Shown here: in pieces, positions 9,039-18,259 of the stretch
Numbering within the stretch: the stretch's first letter is position 1
Layout: every line of letters begins with the position of its first letter
Assembly (NCBI RefSeq): GCF_004803755.1
Contig: NZ_CP032311.1
Coordinates: 946,501 to 1,010,500 of the forward strand
Length of the DNA stretch: 64,000 nt
Direction: 5' to 3'
Source of the DNA: Pseudomonas sp. DG56-2
GTDB lineage: Bacteria; Pseudomonadota; Gammaproteobacteria; Pseudomonadales; Pseudomonadaceae
Made by a program: the position numbers and the translations under genes
Notes under the pieces: generated by a model
The model's database searches: none
Told to the model about the DNA's origin: nothing
What the model saw: only the letters and a program-made list of their open reading frames with translations

Positions 9039-10622
9039 ATGAAGAGCAATATGCCTGTGACCGGTCGCAATGTGGATTATCCCGGTGACGCCAATATCCT
9101 TTCTACCACCGACCTTTCAAGCGTAATCACCTACGCCAATGACGACTTCGTCAAGATCAGTGGATTCAGTCGTGAAGAACTGCTGGGCAGTCCTCACCAT
9201 GTGGTGCGTCACCCCGATATGCCACCCCAGGCATTCGAACAGATGTGGCAGACCCTCAAGAACGGTCAGTCATGGATGGGCTTGGTGAAGAATCGCTGTA
9301 GAAATGGTGATCACTACTGGGTCAGTTCCTTCGTTTCGCCCATCGCCAGTGAAGGGAAAACGGTGGAGTATCAGTCGATCCGAACCAAGCCAAGTGCTGA
9401 GCAGGTCGAAGCCGCCGAGCGCTGCTACAGCGATTTACGCAGCGGTCGAAAGGCCTGGTGGCAACGCTTGCCGGTGGTCGGCCTTGGCGGGCAATTGTGG
9501 GCGGGCGTAACCCTGGGGTTGGTGCTGGCCTCGGTGCTCAGCCACCTGTTGTTGCCGGTGATACCCTGGCAAGGGGCAGTACAAGTGTTGTTGGCCAGCG
9601 GCCTGAGTGCGCTGGTGATCCTGGCGGTGCTCAAGCCCTTCCAGCGTTTGTGTGCTGAAGCCAAGGCGATTGCCGACAATCCGTTGAGCCAGCAGTTGTA
9701 CACTGGCCGTCGCGACGGCATCGGCCAGATCGATTTTGCCCTGCGCATGCTCAAGGGCCAGCTCGGCGCGGTGGTTGGGCGAATCAGCGACACCTCGCGG
9801 CGTCTGGCCGGGCACAGTGGTTCGTTGGCGCAGTCGCTGCAAAGCAGTCACAGTACCAGCCTGGAGCAGCAGGGCGAAGCCGATCAGATCGCCACCGCGA
9901 TCAATCAGATGGCGGCCAGCGTGGCCGAGGTCGCCAGCAACGCCCAGCAAGCCTCGCAAGCGGCCGATCAAGCCGAAGATGAAACCCGTGCCGGGCATCA
10001 GTTGGTCGACCTCAATCGCAGTGCGATTCAGGAATTGGCCAACTCGCTGGATGCCGCCACTGAAGTTATCCACAACCTGCAGAGCCACAGCAGTGAGATC
10101 ACCGGTGTGGTGGAAGTGATCCGTGGGATTGCCGAGCAGACCAACCTGCTCGCGCTCAACGCCGCTATCGAAGCGGCCCGGGCGGGTGATCAGGGTCGCG
10201 GCTTTGCGGTGGTCGCCGATGAGGTGCGCAGCTTGGCGCAGCGCACGGCACAATCGACCCATGAGATTCAGCGCATGATCAGCGTGCTGCAAAATGGCGC
10301 GCGCGACGCTGTGCAGGTGATGCAGCAAAGCAGCGAACACGCTGGCCACAGTGTCGATCAGGCCCGGCGCGCCGCCACGGCGCTGGACGGTATCAGCTTG
10401 CGGGTCAATCAGATCAGTGAGATGAGCTTGCAGATTGCAGCGGCGGTGGAGCAGCAAAGCCAGGTCAGCGAGAGCATCAACCGCAACATCATCACCATCC
10501 GCCAGGCCAGCGAATCAACCGTGCAGGTAGGCCAGCAAAGCCATCTCAGTGCCAGCGATGTGGCGTCGATTGCCGAAGACTTGCGCCGCCTGGCTGCGGA
10601 GTTCTGGCGGCGCTGTCATTGA
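9039..10622 (+). CDS. aer: Aer-family PAS chemoreceptor (aerotaxis/energy taxis)
   Basis: A PAS domain comes first ([20 protein letters not shown] ... HPDMPP ... [21 protein letters not shown]), as in Aer proteins that bind FAD and report redox state. A hydrophobic pair follows at about 170-215, then HAMP-like and methyl-accepting signalling domains with the hairpin tip [20 protein letters not shown]. There is no periplasmic sensor domain. From the ATG at 9039 it has 527 residues; the start aligns with Aer N-termini ([15 protein letters not shown]). An upstream in-frame GTG at 8955 would add 28 residues without PAS similarity. Pseudomonads carry several Aer paralogues, so the exact signal is uncertain. 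Confidence 0.85.
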   Translation: MKSNMPVTGRNVDYPGDANILSTTDLSSVITYANDDFVKISGFSREELLGSPHHVVRHPDMPPQAFEQMWQTLKNGQSWMGLVKNRCRNGDHYWVSSFVSPIASEGKTVEYQSIRTKPSAEQVEAAERCYSDLRSGRKAWWQRLPVVGLGGQLWAGVTLGLVLASVLSHLLLPVIPWQGAVQVLLASGLSALVILAVLKPFQRLCAEAKAIADNPLSQQLYTGRRDGIGQIDFALRMLKGQLGAVVGRISDTSRRLAGHSGSLAQSLQSSHSTSLEQQGEADQIATAINQMAASVAEVASNAQQASQAADQAEDETRAGHQLVDLNRSAIQELANSLDAATEVIHNLQSHSSEITGVVEVIRGIAEQTNLLALNAAIEAARAGDQGRGFAVVADEVRSLAQRTAQSTHEIQRMISVLQNGARDAVQVMQQSSEHAGHSVDQARRAATALDGISLRVNQISEMSLQIAAAVEQQSQVSESINRNIITIRQASESTVQVGQQSHLSASDVASIAEDLRRLAAEFWRRCH

Positions 10623-10624
10623 TG

Positions 10625-11524
10625 TCAGTGCTCTTCGAAGGCTACTGAGCGCGCCGCAACGATCAGGCAGTCGGTCAGCTCCGGTGAAGAGAACTTGGTC
10701 AGCACCGCGTTGGCCCCGGCGAGCCGGGCTTTTTCGCTGTTCATCGCGCTGTCCAGCGAGGTGTGCAGCAGCACGTACAGGTGCTTGAAGTCCGGGGTTT
10801 CGCGCAGGGTGCGGGTGAAGGCGTAGCCATCCATTTCGGACATCTCGATGTCTGAGACCACCACGTTGATCTCCTGCTCGGTGCCTTGCAGCTCGAGCAG
10901 GGTGTTGATCGCATCCTTGGCACTGCGCGCGGTGTGGCATTCGATACCGAGGCCGCGCAAGGTGTGCACCGATTGCTGCAAGGCCACCAGGCTGTCGTCG
11001 ACGACCAGAATGTTGGTGGCGGCCAGCACCGCTGCATCATCGGCGCTCAATTCGCTGCCCGCGACCTCGTGAGGGGGCGGGGAGATACCGTGAATGACCT
11101 TCTCGATATCCAGCACTTGGACCAGGGTATTGTCGACCCGGGTCACGCCAGTAATGAACGACTTGCTGCCCGAACCGTAAGGCGGTGGCTTGATGTCGGT
11201 GGTCAGGCAATGAACGATCTTGCTCACCGCCTGCACATGCAGGCCCTGCTTGGAGCGGCTGATATCGGTAACGATCAGGCAGCCGCCCTGGGGATCTTCC
11301 AGCGGCCGCTCGCCAATGGCCCTGGACAGGTCGATCACCGACAGCGAGTTGCCACGCAGGGTAGCAACGCCTTTGACGTGGGGATGTGACTCCGGCAGTT
11401 TGGTCAGCGCAGGGCAAGGAATGATTTCACTGACCTTGAGCAGGTTGATAGCCATCAGCTTGCCGCTGCGCAGGGTGAACAGCAGCAGCGACAACGAGTC
11501 CGCGCGGGCATTTTGCGTGGCCAT
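10625..11524 (-). CDS. cheV: Chemotaxis coupling/adaptation protein CheV
   Basis: This 299-residue protein has an N-terminal CheW-like coupling domain (about 10-155; LFTLRSGKLMAINLLKVSEI) and a C-terminal receiver domain (about 170-299; ILVVDDSLVALQQ, phospho-acceptor in VVVSDIEMSEMDGYAF). CheV couples receptors to CheA and tunes signalling by phosphorylation. It ends two bases from the Aer-type receptor stop, so the two are convergent; the pairing suggests related function but not co-transcription. Confidence 0.92.
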   Translation of the reverse strand: MATQNARADSLSLLLFTLRSGKLMAINLLKVSEIIPCPALTKLPESHPHVKGVATLRGNSLSVIDLSRAIGERPLEDPQGGCLIVTDISRSKQGLHVQAVSKIVHCLTTDIKPPPYGSGSKSFITGVTRVDNTLVQVLDIEKVIHGISPPPHEVAGSELSADDAAVLAATNILVVDDSLVALQQSVHTLRGLGIECHTARSAKDAINTLLELQGTEQEINVVVSDIEMSEMDGYAFTRTLRETPDFKHLYVLLHTSLDSAMNSEKARLAGANAVLTKFSSPELTDCLIVAARSVAFEEH

Positions 11525-11604
11525 GGGTACCTTCAGGTCAGGTTGAACGGGGGAGATGCCGGGTTATCGACCCGACAGCCCGGGGCTTTAATGGCTTGCG
11601 TAAA

Positions 11605-13158
11605 TCAGCGTAGACCCAGGCGCTTGGCCAGGCGACTGAGATTGGCCCGATCCAGGCCTAGCTCGCGGGCGGCGCTGGCCCAATTGCCCTGATGACGCTC
11701 AAGGCAGGCTTGGATCAGTTGGCGCTGATAAACGTCGAGAGCCTGGCGCAGGTCGCCCACCGGCAAGTCAGCCGTCGCGGTGAGCGGCGCCTGTTCCTGG
11801 CTGAGCGCTGCTTCGATGGGCTTGAGGTCCAGGTCCGTGGCATTGAGGGTAAGTATTTTCGGACGCTGACGGTGCTGGCCCAGAGCCTTGAGCGCCGAGC
11901 GCCCGATCAGGTGTTCGAGCTCTCGCACATTTCCTGGCCAGTCATACGCTAGCAGGGCGGCCTGGGCCTCCGCGCTCAGGCGCAGGCTGCCCAGACCCAT
12001 GCGTGAGCGATTGTGTTCGAGAAAGTAGCCACTGAGCAGCAACACATCGCGCCCACGCTCACGCAACGGCGGCACCCTTAGCGGGTAAACGCTCAGGCGG
12101 TGGTAGAAATCGGCACGATAACGGCCAGCCCGCACTTCATCAGCCAGGTCGCGATTGGTGGCAGCGATCAGGCGCACGTCGACGCGGTGTTCCTGGTCTG
12201 AACCCAGGCGCTGCAATTGCCCGCTCTGCAGCACACGCAGAAGCTTGGCTTGCACCGTCAGCGACAGCTCACCGACTTCATCGAGAAACAGCGTACCGCC
12301 GTTGGCCAGTTCGAATTTGCCGCGTCGTTCGTCGACAGCGCCGGTAAAGGCACCCCGCACATGGCCGAACAGTTCGCTCTCTACCAGGGTGTCGGGTAAC
12401 GCCGCGCAGTTGAGGCTGATCATCGGTTTGTTGGCGCGGCCCGAAGCCTGATGAATGGCCTGCGCTACCAGTTCCTTGCCGACCCCGGTTTCACCCGTAA
12501 TCAGCACGGTCAGGTCGCTGCTGCCGACCAAGTGGATCTCTTCCAGCAGGCGCTTGTGCAGTTTGCTCTGGCCGATCAGTTCCTTGTACTGCTGGCCGCT
12601 GGCCTGGCGATACACCTCGGCGCGTTCGTGCTCATCCTCGGCGCGCAGCGCCAGGCGTGCGATACGTTCGGCAACATTGACTGTGGCCTCGGCCAGGCTG
12701 GCAAAGGCTTGCAGGGCGTCCAGTTCGACTTGCTGGAACTGCTCCGGGTCGAGTGCGTCGAGGGTGATCAGGCCCCAGGGTTGTTCGTCGACAAACAGCG
12801 GGCAACCCATGCAGTCATGAACTTCCAGGTGCTGGTGCAGGCCTTCGACCAATCCGTCGTAGGGGTCTGGCAGCTCGCTGTCGCTGGCAAAGCGGGTAGG
12901 GGCGTTATGGCTGAGAATGATCTCGAAGCGCGGGTGTTCGTTGACCTTGAAGCGTCGCCCCAGCGTGTCCGTGCTCAAACCATCGACTGCCAATGGCACC
13001 AGCCAATCACCATCCAGGCGCAGAAGCGCGGCAGCGTCGCACGGCAACAGGCTGCGCATGGCTTCGAGCAGACGTCGATAGCGTTCGCGCTCGGGCAAGT
13101 CGCGGGACAGATCGCTGACCAGTGGCAGCAGGGCGGTTAGCAGGGATTTTGCGGTCAT
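11605..13158 (-). CDS. norR: NorR/FhpR nitric oxide-responsive sigma-54 activator
   Basis: This 517-residue enhancer-binding protein has a GAF domain (about 20-175) that in NorR holds the NO-sensing non-haem iron, an AAA+ domain with Walker A (ITGETGVGKE), the sigma-54 contact loop GAFTGA and Walker B (GGTLFLDEVGEL), and a Fis-type HTH at the C-terminus (RELGLDRANLSRLAKRLGL). The start has AGGAG upstream. It is divergent from hmp, as fhpR is from fhp in P. aeruginosa. One of three candidate NorR sites overlaps its start codon, suggesting self-repression. Confidence 0.95.
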   Translation of the reverse strand: MTAKSLLTALLPLVSDLSRDLPERERYRRLLEAMRSLLPCDAAALLRLDGDWLVPLAVDGLSTDTLGRRFKVNEHPRFEIILSHNAPTRFASDSELPDPYDGLVEGLHQHLEVHDCMGCPLFVDEQPWGLITLDALDPEQFQQVELDALQAFASLAEATVNVAERIARLALRAEDEHERAEVYRQASGQQYKELIGQSKLHKRLLEEIHLVGSSDLTVLITGETGVGKELVAQAIHQASGRANKPMISLNCAALPDTLVESELFGHVRGAFTGAVDERRGKFELANGGTLFLDEVGELSLTVQAKLLRVLQSGQLQRLGSDQEHRVDVRLIAATNRDLADEVRAGRYRADFYHRLSVYPLRVPPLRERGRDVLLLSGYFLEHNRSRMGLGSLRLSAEAQAALLAYDWPGNVRELEHLIGRSALKALGQHRQRPKILTLNATDLDLKPIEAALSQEQAPLTATADLPVGDLRQALDVYQRQLIQACLERHQGNWASAARELGLDRANLSRLAKRLGLR

Positions 13159-13209
13159 AAAGACTCCTGTTGGTCTTAATGACTATATATCAGATGTGGT
13201 CTTTATGAC
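13154..13209. promoter_or_regulatory. Three GTC-N5-GAC sites, candidate NorR enhancers
   Basis: Three 11-bp sites match the NorR core GT-N7-AC and the fuller palindrome GTC-N5-GAC: GTCATAAAGAC (13154-13164), GTCTTAATGAC (13173-13183) and GTCTTTATGAC (13199-13209). E. coli norVW also uses three such sites upstream of a sigma-54 promoter. The first overlaps the norR start codon (13156-13158). Confidence 0.8.
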
Positions 13210-13249
13210 TCTGTTATTTTTAACTCATTGATTTTAAAGGGTTTAAAAG

Positions 13250-13266
13250 TTGGCACGAAAACTGAA
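13250..13266 (+). promoter_or_regulatory. Candidate sigma-54 promoter for hmp
   Basis: TTGGCACGAAAACTGAA has a full -24 element (TGGCAC) with GG ten bases from GA, where GC is expected at -12. It lies 41 bases downstream of the last NorR-type site and 46 bases before the hmp start. The imperfect -12 element lowers confidence, but NorR requires sigma-54 and no better match is present. Confidence 0.5.
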
Positions 13267-13311
13267 TTAGCGAACGTATTCATCAGAAGCCATAGGCTCA
13301 GGAGTCACTTA

Positions 13312-14493
13312 ATGCTTAATGCCCAGGATCGTGCGATCGTCAAAGCCACTGTTCCCCTGCTCGAAAGCGGTGGCGAAGCACTGACGACTCACTTCTACAA
13401 ATTGATGCTCAGCGAATACCCTGAAGTGCGCCCACTGTTCAACCAGGCCCACCAGGCCAGCGGCGACCAGCCACGTGCATTGGCTAATGGTGTACTGATG
13501 TATGCCCGTCACATCGACCAACTCGAACAGCTCGGTGGCTTGGTCGGCCAGATCATCAACAAGCATGTGGCCTTGCAGATTCTTCCGGAACATTACCCGA
13601 TCGTGGGTAGCTGTCTGCTGCGCGCCATCGAAGAAGTACTCGGCAAGGAAATCGCCACCCCCGAGGTCATTGCTGCCTGGGGCGCGGCCTACCAACAACT
13701 GGCTGACATCCTCATCGGCGCCGAAGCCGATGTCTATGCGCAGAAAGAAGCAGCTCCTGGTGGCTGGCGCGGTGCGCGGGAATTCAAGTTGGTGCAGCGC
13801 ATCGACGAAAGCAGCGAGATCGTTTCCTTCTATTTCGCGCCGGTCGATGGCGGCGCCATTCTCCAAGCCGAGCCGGGTCAATACATCGGCCTGCAACTGA
13901 TCATCGATGGCACCGAACAGCGTCGCAACTATTCGCTGTCGGCCCTGAGCGATGCCGGTCAGTACCGTATCAGCGTCAAGCGCGAAGCCGGTGGCAAGGT
14001 CTCCAATTACCTGCATGAGCAAATGGCTGTGGGCGACAGCATCAAACTGTTCCCGCCATCGGGCGAGTTCACCTTGAGCGCCAGCGACAAACCTTTGGTG
14101 CTGATCAGCGGTGGTGTGGGCATTACCCCGACCCTGCCGATGCTCGAAGCGGCGCTGGAAAGCGGTCGTCTGGTGCACTTCATCCACTGCGCGCGCAACG
14201 GTGCGGTGCATGCGTTCCGTGACTGGGTCGATGGTCTGGCGGCGCGTCATCCACAGGTCAAGCGCTTCTACTGCTACGCCGAAGACGATGGCGTCAGCGA
14301 GCCTGCCGATGCTGTCGGCCTGCTGACTGCCGAACAGTTGAACGCATGGTTGCCACAGGAGCGTGACGTAGACGCCTACTTCCTCGGTCCGAAAGGCTTC
14401 ATGGCTACCGTCAAGGGGCACCTCAAGGGGCTGGGCGTACCTGAGGCGCAGAGCCGCTACGAGTTCTTCGGCCCGGCCTCGGCGCTCGAATAA
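13312..14493 (+). CDS. hmp: Flavohaemoglobin, nitric oxide dioxygenase
   Basis: This 393-residue cytoplasmic enzyme oxidises NO to nitrate using O2 and NAD(P)H. The globin domain (about 1-140) carries the proximal haem ligand at His85 (IINKHVALQI), the canonical position. An FAD domain (about 150-260; RNYSLSALSDAGQYRISVKR) and an NAD domain (VLISGGVGITPTLPMLEAAL) follow. The ATG at 13312 has AGGAG nine bases upstream; the upstream in-frame GTG at 13228 lies in the promoter and is rejected. Expression is probably NorR- and sigma-54-dependent. Confidence 0.96.
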   Translation: MLNAQDRAIVKATVPLLESGGEALTTHFYKLMLSEYPEVRPLFNQAHQASGDQPRALANGVLMYARHIDQLEQLGGLVGQIINKHVALQILPEHYPIVGSCLLRAIEEVLGKEIATPEVIAAWGAAYQQLADILIGAEADVYAQKEAAPGGWRGAREFKLVQRIDESSEIVSFYFAPVDGGAILQAEPGQYIGLQLIIDGTEQRRNYSLSALSDAGQYRISVKREAGGKVSNYLHEQMAVGDSIKLFPPSGEFTLSASDKPLVLISGGVGITPTLPMLEAALESGRLVHFIHCARNGAVHAFRDWVDGLAARHPQVKRFYCYAEDDGVSEPADAVGLLTAEQLNAWLPQERDVDAYFLGPKGFMATVKGHLKGLGVPEAQSRYEFFGPASALE

Positions 14494-14520
14494 CCGGTTT
14501 TCCCCACCTACGGTTGCAAT

Positions 14521-14554
14521 CGCAAGGCACAGCCAGCAATGGCTGTGCCTTGCG
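14521..14554. terminator. Strong hairpin after hmp
   Basis: Perfect 15-bp arms (14521-14535 and 14540-14554) enclose a GCAA tetraloop, 28 bases past the hmp stop. Only a short T-stretch follows, so termination is probable rather than certain. Confidence 0.7.
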
Positions 14555-14663
14555 ACGTTTGGTCGCCTTCTCAGAGAGGGTGCCTGGCCTTTTTACTGCA
14601 TGCAGAAAAAGCGTCATGCGCGTGGCGCATCATCCTCCCAGCCGTATCAAGGAAACCGCAATC

Positions 14664-15134
14664 GTGAACATCAAATGGGCAGACAAACTGCGCAAGGGCC
14701 TGCATGGCTCGGCCGACTCGCTGGGCAATCTCTGCGTCGAAGCGTTTCACTACCTGGCCCTGTTCGGCATTGGTGCGATTACCGCTTATGCAGCCGTCGC
14801 GACCTTCATCGATATGCTCAGCAAGGGTGGCGTCAGTGTTGATGACATTCTTCTGTTGTTCATCTACCTCGAGCTGGGGGCGATGGTCGGGATTTACTTC
14901 AAGACCAACCACATGCCGATTCGCTTCCTGCTGTATGTGGCGATCACGGCGCTGACCCGCCTATTGATCGGCGATGTCTCGCACCACAAGGCGCCGGATG
15001 TCGGTCTGCTGTATGTGTGTGGTGGGATTCTGCTGTTGGCGTTCGCGATTCTGGTGGTGCGTTATGCCTCTTACCAGTACCCGTCGACCAAGGCTATCGA
15101 TGCCAGTGGAAAGGAAATCGAAGAGGGTAAGTAA
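14664..15134 (+). CDS. PsiE-family inner membrane protein
   Basis: This 156-residue protein has four predicted membrane segments (AFHYLALFGIGAITAYAAVA; ILLLFIYLELGAMVGIYF; IRFLLYVAITALTRLLIG; VGLLYVCGGILLLAFAILVV). The KTNHMPIRFLLY and LTRLLIGD segments are typical of the PsiE (phosphate-starvation-inducible E) family, whose role is unknown. The GTG start at 14664 follows AAGGA at a 10-base gap; no ATG fits. A bidirectional terminator follows it. Confidence 0.8.
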   Translation: MNIKWADKLRKGLHGSADSLGNLCVEAFHYLALFGIGAITAYAAVATFIDMLSKGGVSVDDILLLFIYLELGAMVGIYFKTNHMPIRFLLYVAITALTRLLIGDVSHHKAPDVGLLYVCGGILLLAFAILVVRYASYQYPSTKAIDASGKEIEEGK

Positions 15135-15199
15135 CTCGGTGGCTGTTGCTGCGATGGGGCACTGAAGGGATGCAGTCGATCTCGTAGACAATGCCGATA

Positions 15200-15228
15200 A
15201 AAAAGGCGAGCCCCTGGCTCGCCTTTTT
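15200..15228. terminator. Bidirectional terminator between the PsiE-like and HPF-like genes
   Basis: Arms AAAAAGGCGAGCC (15200-15212) and GGCTCGCCTTTTT (15216-15228) are perfect with a 3-nt loop, giving a T-run on either strand. It serves two convergent genes. Confidence 0.93.
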
Positions 15229-15247
15229 ACCGTCTGCGTTATGTCAT

Positions 15248-15655
15248 TCAGCTGATGCTGCGAGCTTGCTCGTTTTCCAGGAATTCTTCCTGTAGCAGGC
15301 CGTCATTCTGGGCCTCATTGGCGGTTTGTTGAGTGACGGCGCGTTTGCTGCGTAGCTTGCCGTAGAAATGCTCCAGGGCATGGTTGAGCTTCAGTGCTGC
15401 TCCCTCGACAGCCTGGTCGAGCGATGCAGACTTGTGGCTTACGGAAATCGGTTGATGGCCTTTTGGGCGTGCCTCCATCTGGCAGCGTTTGTCGTGCGGA
15501 CCTGGCTTGTCGCCATTCTCGTCTCGCAGGTGAACCTCGACCCGGGTGATATCTTCCTCAAAGTGTTCGAGCATGCTTTCGATGGTGCTGCGGACCCACT
15601 CTTCCAGTCGAATGTTGCCTTGAATATGGTTGTCGCTATTGACTTGGATTTGCAT
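15248..15655 (-). CDS. HPF/RaiA-family ribosome-associated factor
   Basis: This 135-residue protein starts MQIQVNSDNHIQG and has the beta-alpha-beta-beta-beta-alpha fold pattern of hibernation factors, including VEVHLRDENGDKPGPHDKRC and the basic segment MEARPKGHQPISVSHKS. Such proteins bind the 30S decoding centre in stationary phase or stress. It is a stand-alone short form with an acidic, glutamine-rich tail, not the rpoN-linked hpf. Being monocistronic suggests stress regulation of its own. Confidence 0.85.
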   Translation of the reverse strand: MQIQVNSDNHIQGNIRLEEWVRSTIESMLEHFEEDITRVEVHLRDENGDKPGPHDKRCQMEARPKGHQPISVSHKSASLDQAVEGAALKLNHALEHFYGKLRSKRAVTQQTANEAQNDGLLQEEFLENEQARSIS

Positions 15656-15793
15656 AGTTCAATCCCTTATTCAGCTAGCTCGCAAGAGAATCGATGGGGC
15701 CTTTCGGCCTGTGGAAACCATCGCCTCTTGACTACAAGGTCAGGCACTTGGCGCAACTTTTCAAGTCCTTTTGAAAGATAAATTTCTTGTTGC

Positions 15794-15819
15794 AAAAACC
15801 CGGCACCGGCCGGGCTTTT
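15794..15819 (-). terminator. Rho-independent terminator of fecA
   Basis: On the minus strand CCCGGC and GCCGGG pair around CGGT and run into five Ts (15794-15798). It lies 12 bases past the fecA stop. Confidence 0.85.
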
Positions 15820-15831
15820 GCATGCGCTGGG

Positions 15832-18171
15832 TCAAAACGCGACAGATGTCTGCAGGTATACCGTACGGGGTTCACCGACATACTTGCCCTTGTTGTTGTC
15901 ATCGAACGAGCGCGTGTAGTACTGGTGATTGAAGATATTCTTCACCCCAACGGCAACGTTCAGGTTCGACAATTGCGGGCCAAAATCATAGGCCGCGCGG
16001 CTGCTGAACAGCATGTAGCCAGGGATGCGTCCGTTGCTGCCGTCGCCACTTTCCGTCGCGGTGTTGGCGTTGTCGGCGAACTGGTCGCTCTGGTAGGTGC
16101 TGTCCAGGTTCAGCTTCCATTTTCCTTCCGTGTAGCCAATCCCGAGGGTGCCTTTGTGCCGAGAGGAGAAGGGCACACGATTGCCTTTGTTCGGCCCATC
16201 TTCGCGGATTTTTGCGTCGACAAAGGCATAGGTTGCATACACGTCGAAACCGGCCAGTGCGGGATTCAAACCCTCCAACGCGTACTTCACGCTGGTCTCG
16301 ATACCTTGATGACGGGTCTCGCCGCGGGCGATCACCGAATCGTTGGTCTGGTTGCTTTCGTACTGGTTATCGAAGTTGATCAGGAAGGCGCCGATTTCCG
16401 CTTGCAGCAAGCCATCGTCGTAGCGCGTACCCAGTTCCCAGGTACGGGCTTTTTCCGGTTTGACTTCGCCGCTGCTGACGCGATTGGGCATCTGGCTGTA
16501 CTGCACGCTGCCGAAGGAGCCTTCGGTATTGGCGTAGAGGTTCCAGCTGTCGGTGAGGTGGTACATCACGTTCAGCGCCGGTAGCGCGGTGTTGTAGTCG
16601 CCCTGATAGCGCTGGCCGTTGAGTTTGTTCGACTGCTCGGAGTCGATCATCTCGTAGCGAATGCCCGGGGTGATGGTCCACTTGCCGATGTCGATACGGT
16701 CATCGAGGAAAACTGCATGGGCTTCGGTGCTGCCGCGGGTGTCGCGGTCGTTGCGGCTGGCAGTGGTCGGCAGTTGGTTGGCGGCCACCGGCTCGCGGTA
16801 GCGCAGCTCGTGGCCGGCTTCGTTGATGTAGCGATAACCGACGCCCACTTCATGCCAGCTCTCGCCGAGGGCAAAGCCCTGAGACAAGCGGGTTTCGATA
16901 CCGCGCACCCAGTACTCGCGTGGCGACAGCGAAACGAAGCTGCCCTGGTTCAGGTAACCGCTGCGCAGGGTCTTGGTGAAGAAGCTGTTGACGCTGAATT
17001 GCCGGGCATCTTCCTTGTAGTCGTAGCCGAAGTTGAACATGCTGCGACGGCCCCAGAACTTGTCCTGAAGGCGCGTCGATTGGTACGGGTCGGCATCGTA
17101 GTCGGCTACGCTCAGGCCGCCGGGCATTTGTGCTTCACCTTCGTAGTACTGGGCCATGGCGTGCAGGCTGTTGGCCTCGTCTAGCTGCAATTTGCCTTTG
17201 AGGATCAGGTCGTCGATCTGCGTGTCGCTGTGTTCGCGCCAATCGCCACCGCGGGTTCCGGAGTAGAGCAGGGCGCCACCGAGGCCATTGTCATTGGTGC
17301 CGCCAGCAAGCAGGTTGGCGCTGGTTTTGAAGCCATCATGGCTGGACGACGGGCTGGTCTGGGTCTGGAAGCCGGCCTTGACGGTGGGCTCGTCCGGGAT
17401 CGCCCGGGTCACGAAGTTGACGATGCCGCCAACGTTCTGCGGGCCGTAGCGCACGGCGCCGCCACCGCGCACCACATCCACTGCGTCCATATTGCCCATG
17501 CTGACCGGGGCGAACGACAACTGCGGTTGGCCATAGGGCGCGAAGGGCACCGGAATGCCATCCATCAGCACCGTGGAGCGTGAGGCCAGGCGTGGGTTGA
17601 GGCCACGGATACCGAAGTTCAACGCCATGTCATGGCTGCCGGTGCCGTTGTTTTCCGGGGCGTTGACGCCAGGAATACGGTTGAGCACTTCGCGGGCAGT
17701 GATCGCGCCCTGGCGCTCGAATTCTTCGCGGCGGATCACATCACGGGCGCCGGGATGTTCGAACACATTGTCTTGTTGGGCTGCGCCCAGCCAGTCGCCG
17801 ACGACGGTGGAAACGCCCAACTCCACCGGCGCGCCGAGCGCTGCTTGTGGTTGCAGACTGAAGGCATTGTCACCTTCGGCACGGGCTTGCAAACCACTGC
17901 CTTGCAGGAGGATGTCGAGTGCCTGCTGCGGGCTGTACTGGCCTTCAAGGCCTGGGCTCTGCACGCCACTGGTGACCTGCGAGCCAAACGAGATCAGTAC
18001 GCCGCTTTCTCGGCCAAACTGGTTCAGAGCGTTTTCCAGCGACATCGGCGCGATGTGGTAGCTGCGTGCTGCGGGCTGCTCAGCCAAGGCAGGGATAGCA
18101 ATAACGCTAAGGCCTGTACCGAATAACAAAGCGCGTAGAACGTGGGCAAGTGGACTCGGGCGAAGGGGCAT
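15832..18171 (-). CDS. fecA: Ferric citrate TonB-dependent receptor FecA
   Basis: This 779-residue outer membrane receptor has a signal peptide (to IAIPALAEQ), an STN signalling domain (SYHIAPMSLENALNQFGRES...) that contacts FecR, a TonB-box region (STVVGDWLG), the plug and a 22-strand barrel ending in F. It agrees closely with E. coli FecA as I remember it, for example APENNGTGSHDMALNFGIRG and RSTVLMDGIPVPFAPYGQP. The ATG at 18171 follows AAGGA and begins a proper signal peptide; the in-frame GTG at 18222 is less likely. fecR and fecI lie upstream, the classic surface-signalling order. Confidence 0.95.
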   Translation of the reverse strand: MPLRPSPLAHVLRALLFGTGLSVIAIPALAEQPAARSYHIAPMSLENALNQFGRESGVLISFGSQVTSGVQSPGLEGQYSPQQALDILLQGSGLQARAEGDNAFSLQPQAALGAPVELGVSTVVGDWLGAAQQDNVFEHPGARDVIRREEFERQGAITAREVLNRIPGVNAPENNGTGSHDMALNFGIRGLNPRLASRSTVLMDGIPVPFAPYGQPQLSFAPVSMGNMDAVDVVRGGGAVRYGPQNVGGIVNFVTRAIPDEPTVKAGFQTQTSPSSSHDGFKTSANLLAGGTNDNGLGGALLYSGTRGGDWREHSDTQIDDLILKGKLQLDEANSLHAMAQYYEGEAQMPGGLSVADYDADPYQSTRLQDKFWGRRSMFNFGYDYKEDARQFSVNSFFTKTLRSGYLNQGSFVSLSPREYWVRGIETRLSQGFALGESWHEVGVGYRYINEAGHELRYREPVAANQLPTTASRNDRDTRGSTEAHAVFLDDRIDIGKWTITPGIRYEMIDSEQSNKLNGQRYQGDYNTALPALNVMYHLTDSWNLYANTEGSFGSVQYSQMPNRVSSGEVKPEKARTWELGTRYDDGLLQAEIGAFLINFDNQYESNQTNDSVIARGETRHQGIETSVKYALEGLNPALAGFDVYATYAFVDAKIREDGPNKGNRVPFSSRHKGTLGIGYTEGKWKLNLDSTYQSDQFADNANTATESGDGSNGRIPGYMLFSSRAAYDFGPQLSNLNVAVGVKNIFNHQYYTRSFDDNNKGKYVGEPRTVYLQTSVAF

Positions 18172-18259
18172 GCAAGGGGTCCTTGAGAAGGTCAAAGCAA
18201 AGGGTTCTGCCTTCTCTGTCACGCGAGATGAAAAATCGGCTCAGGTAATGTGAAAAAAA

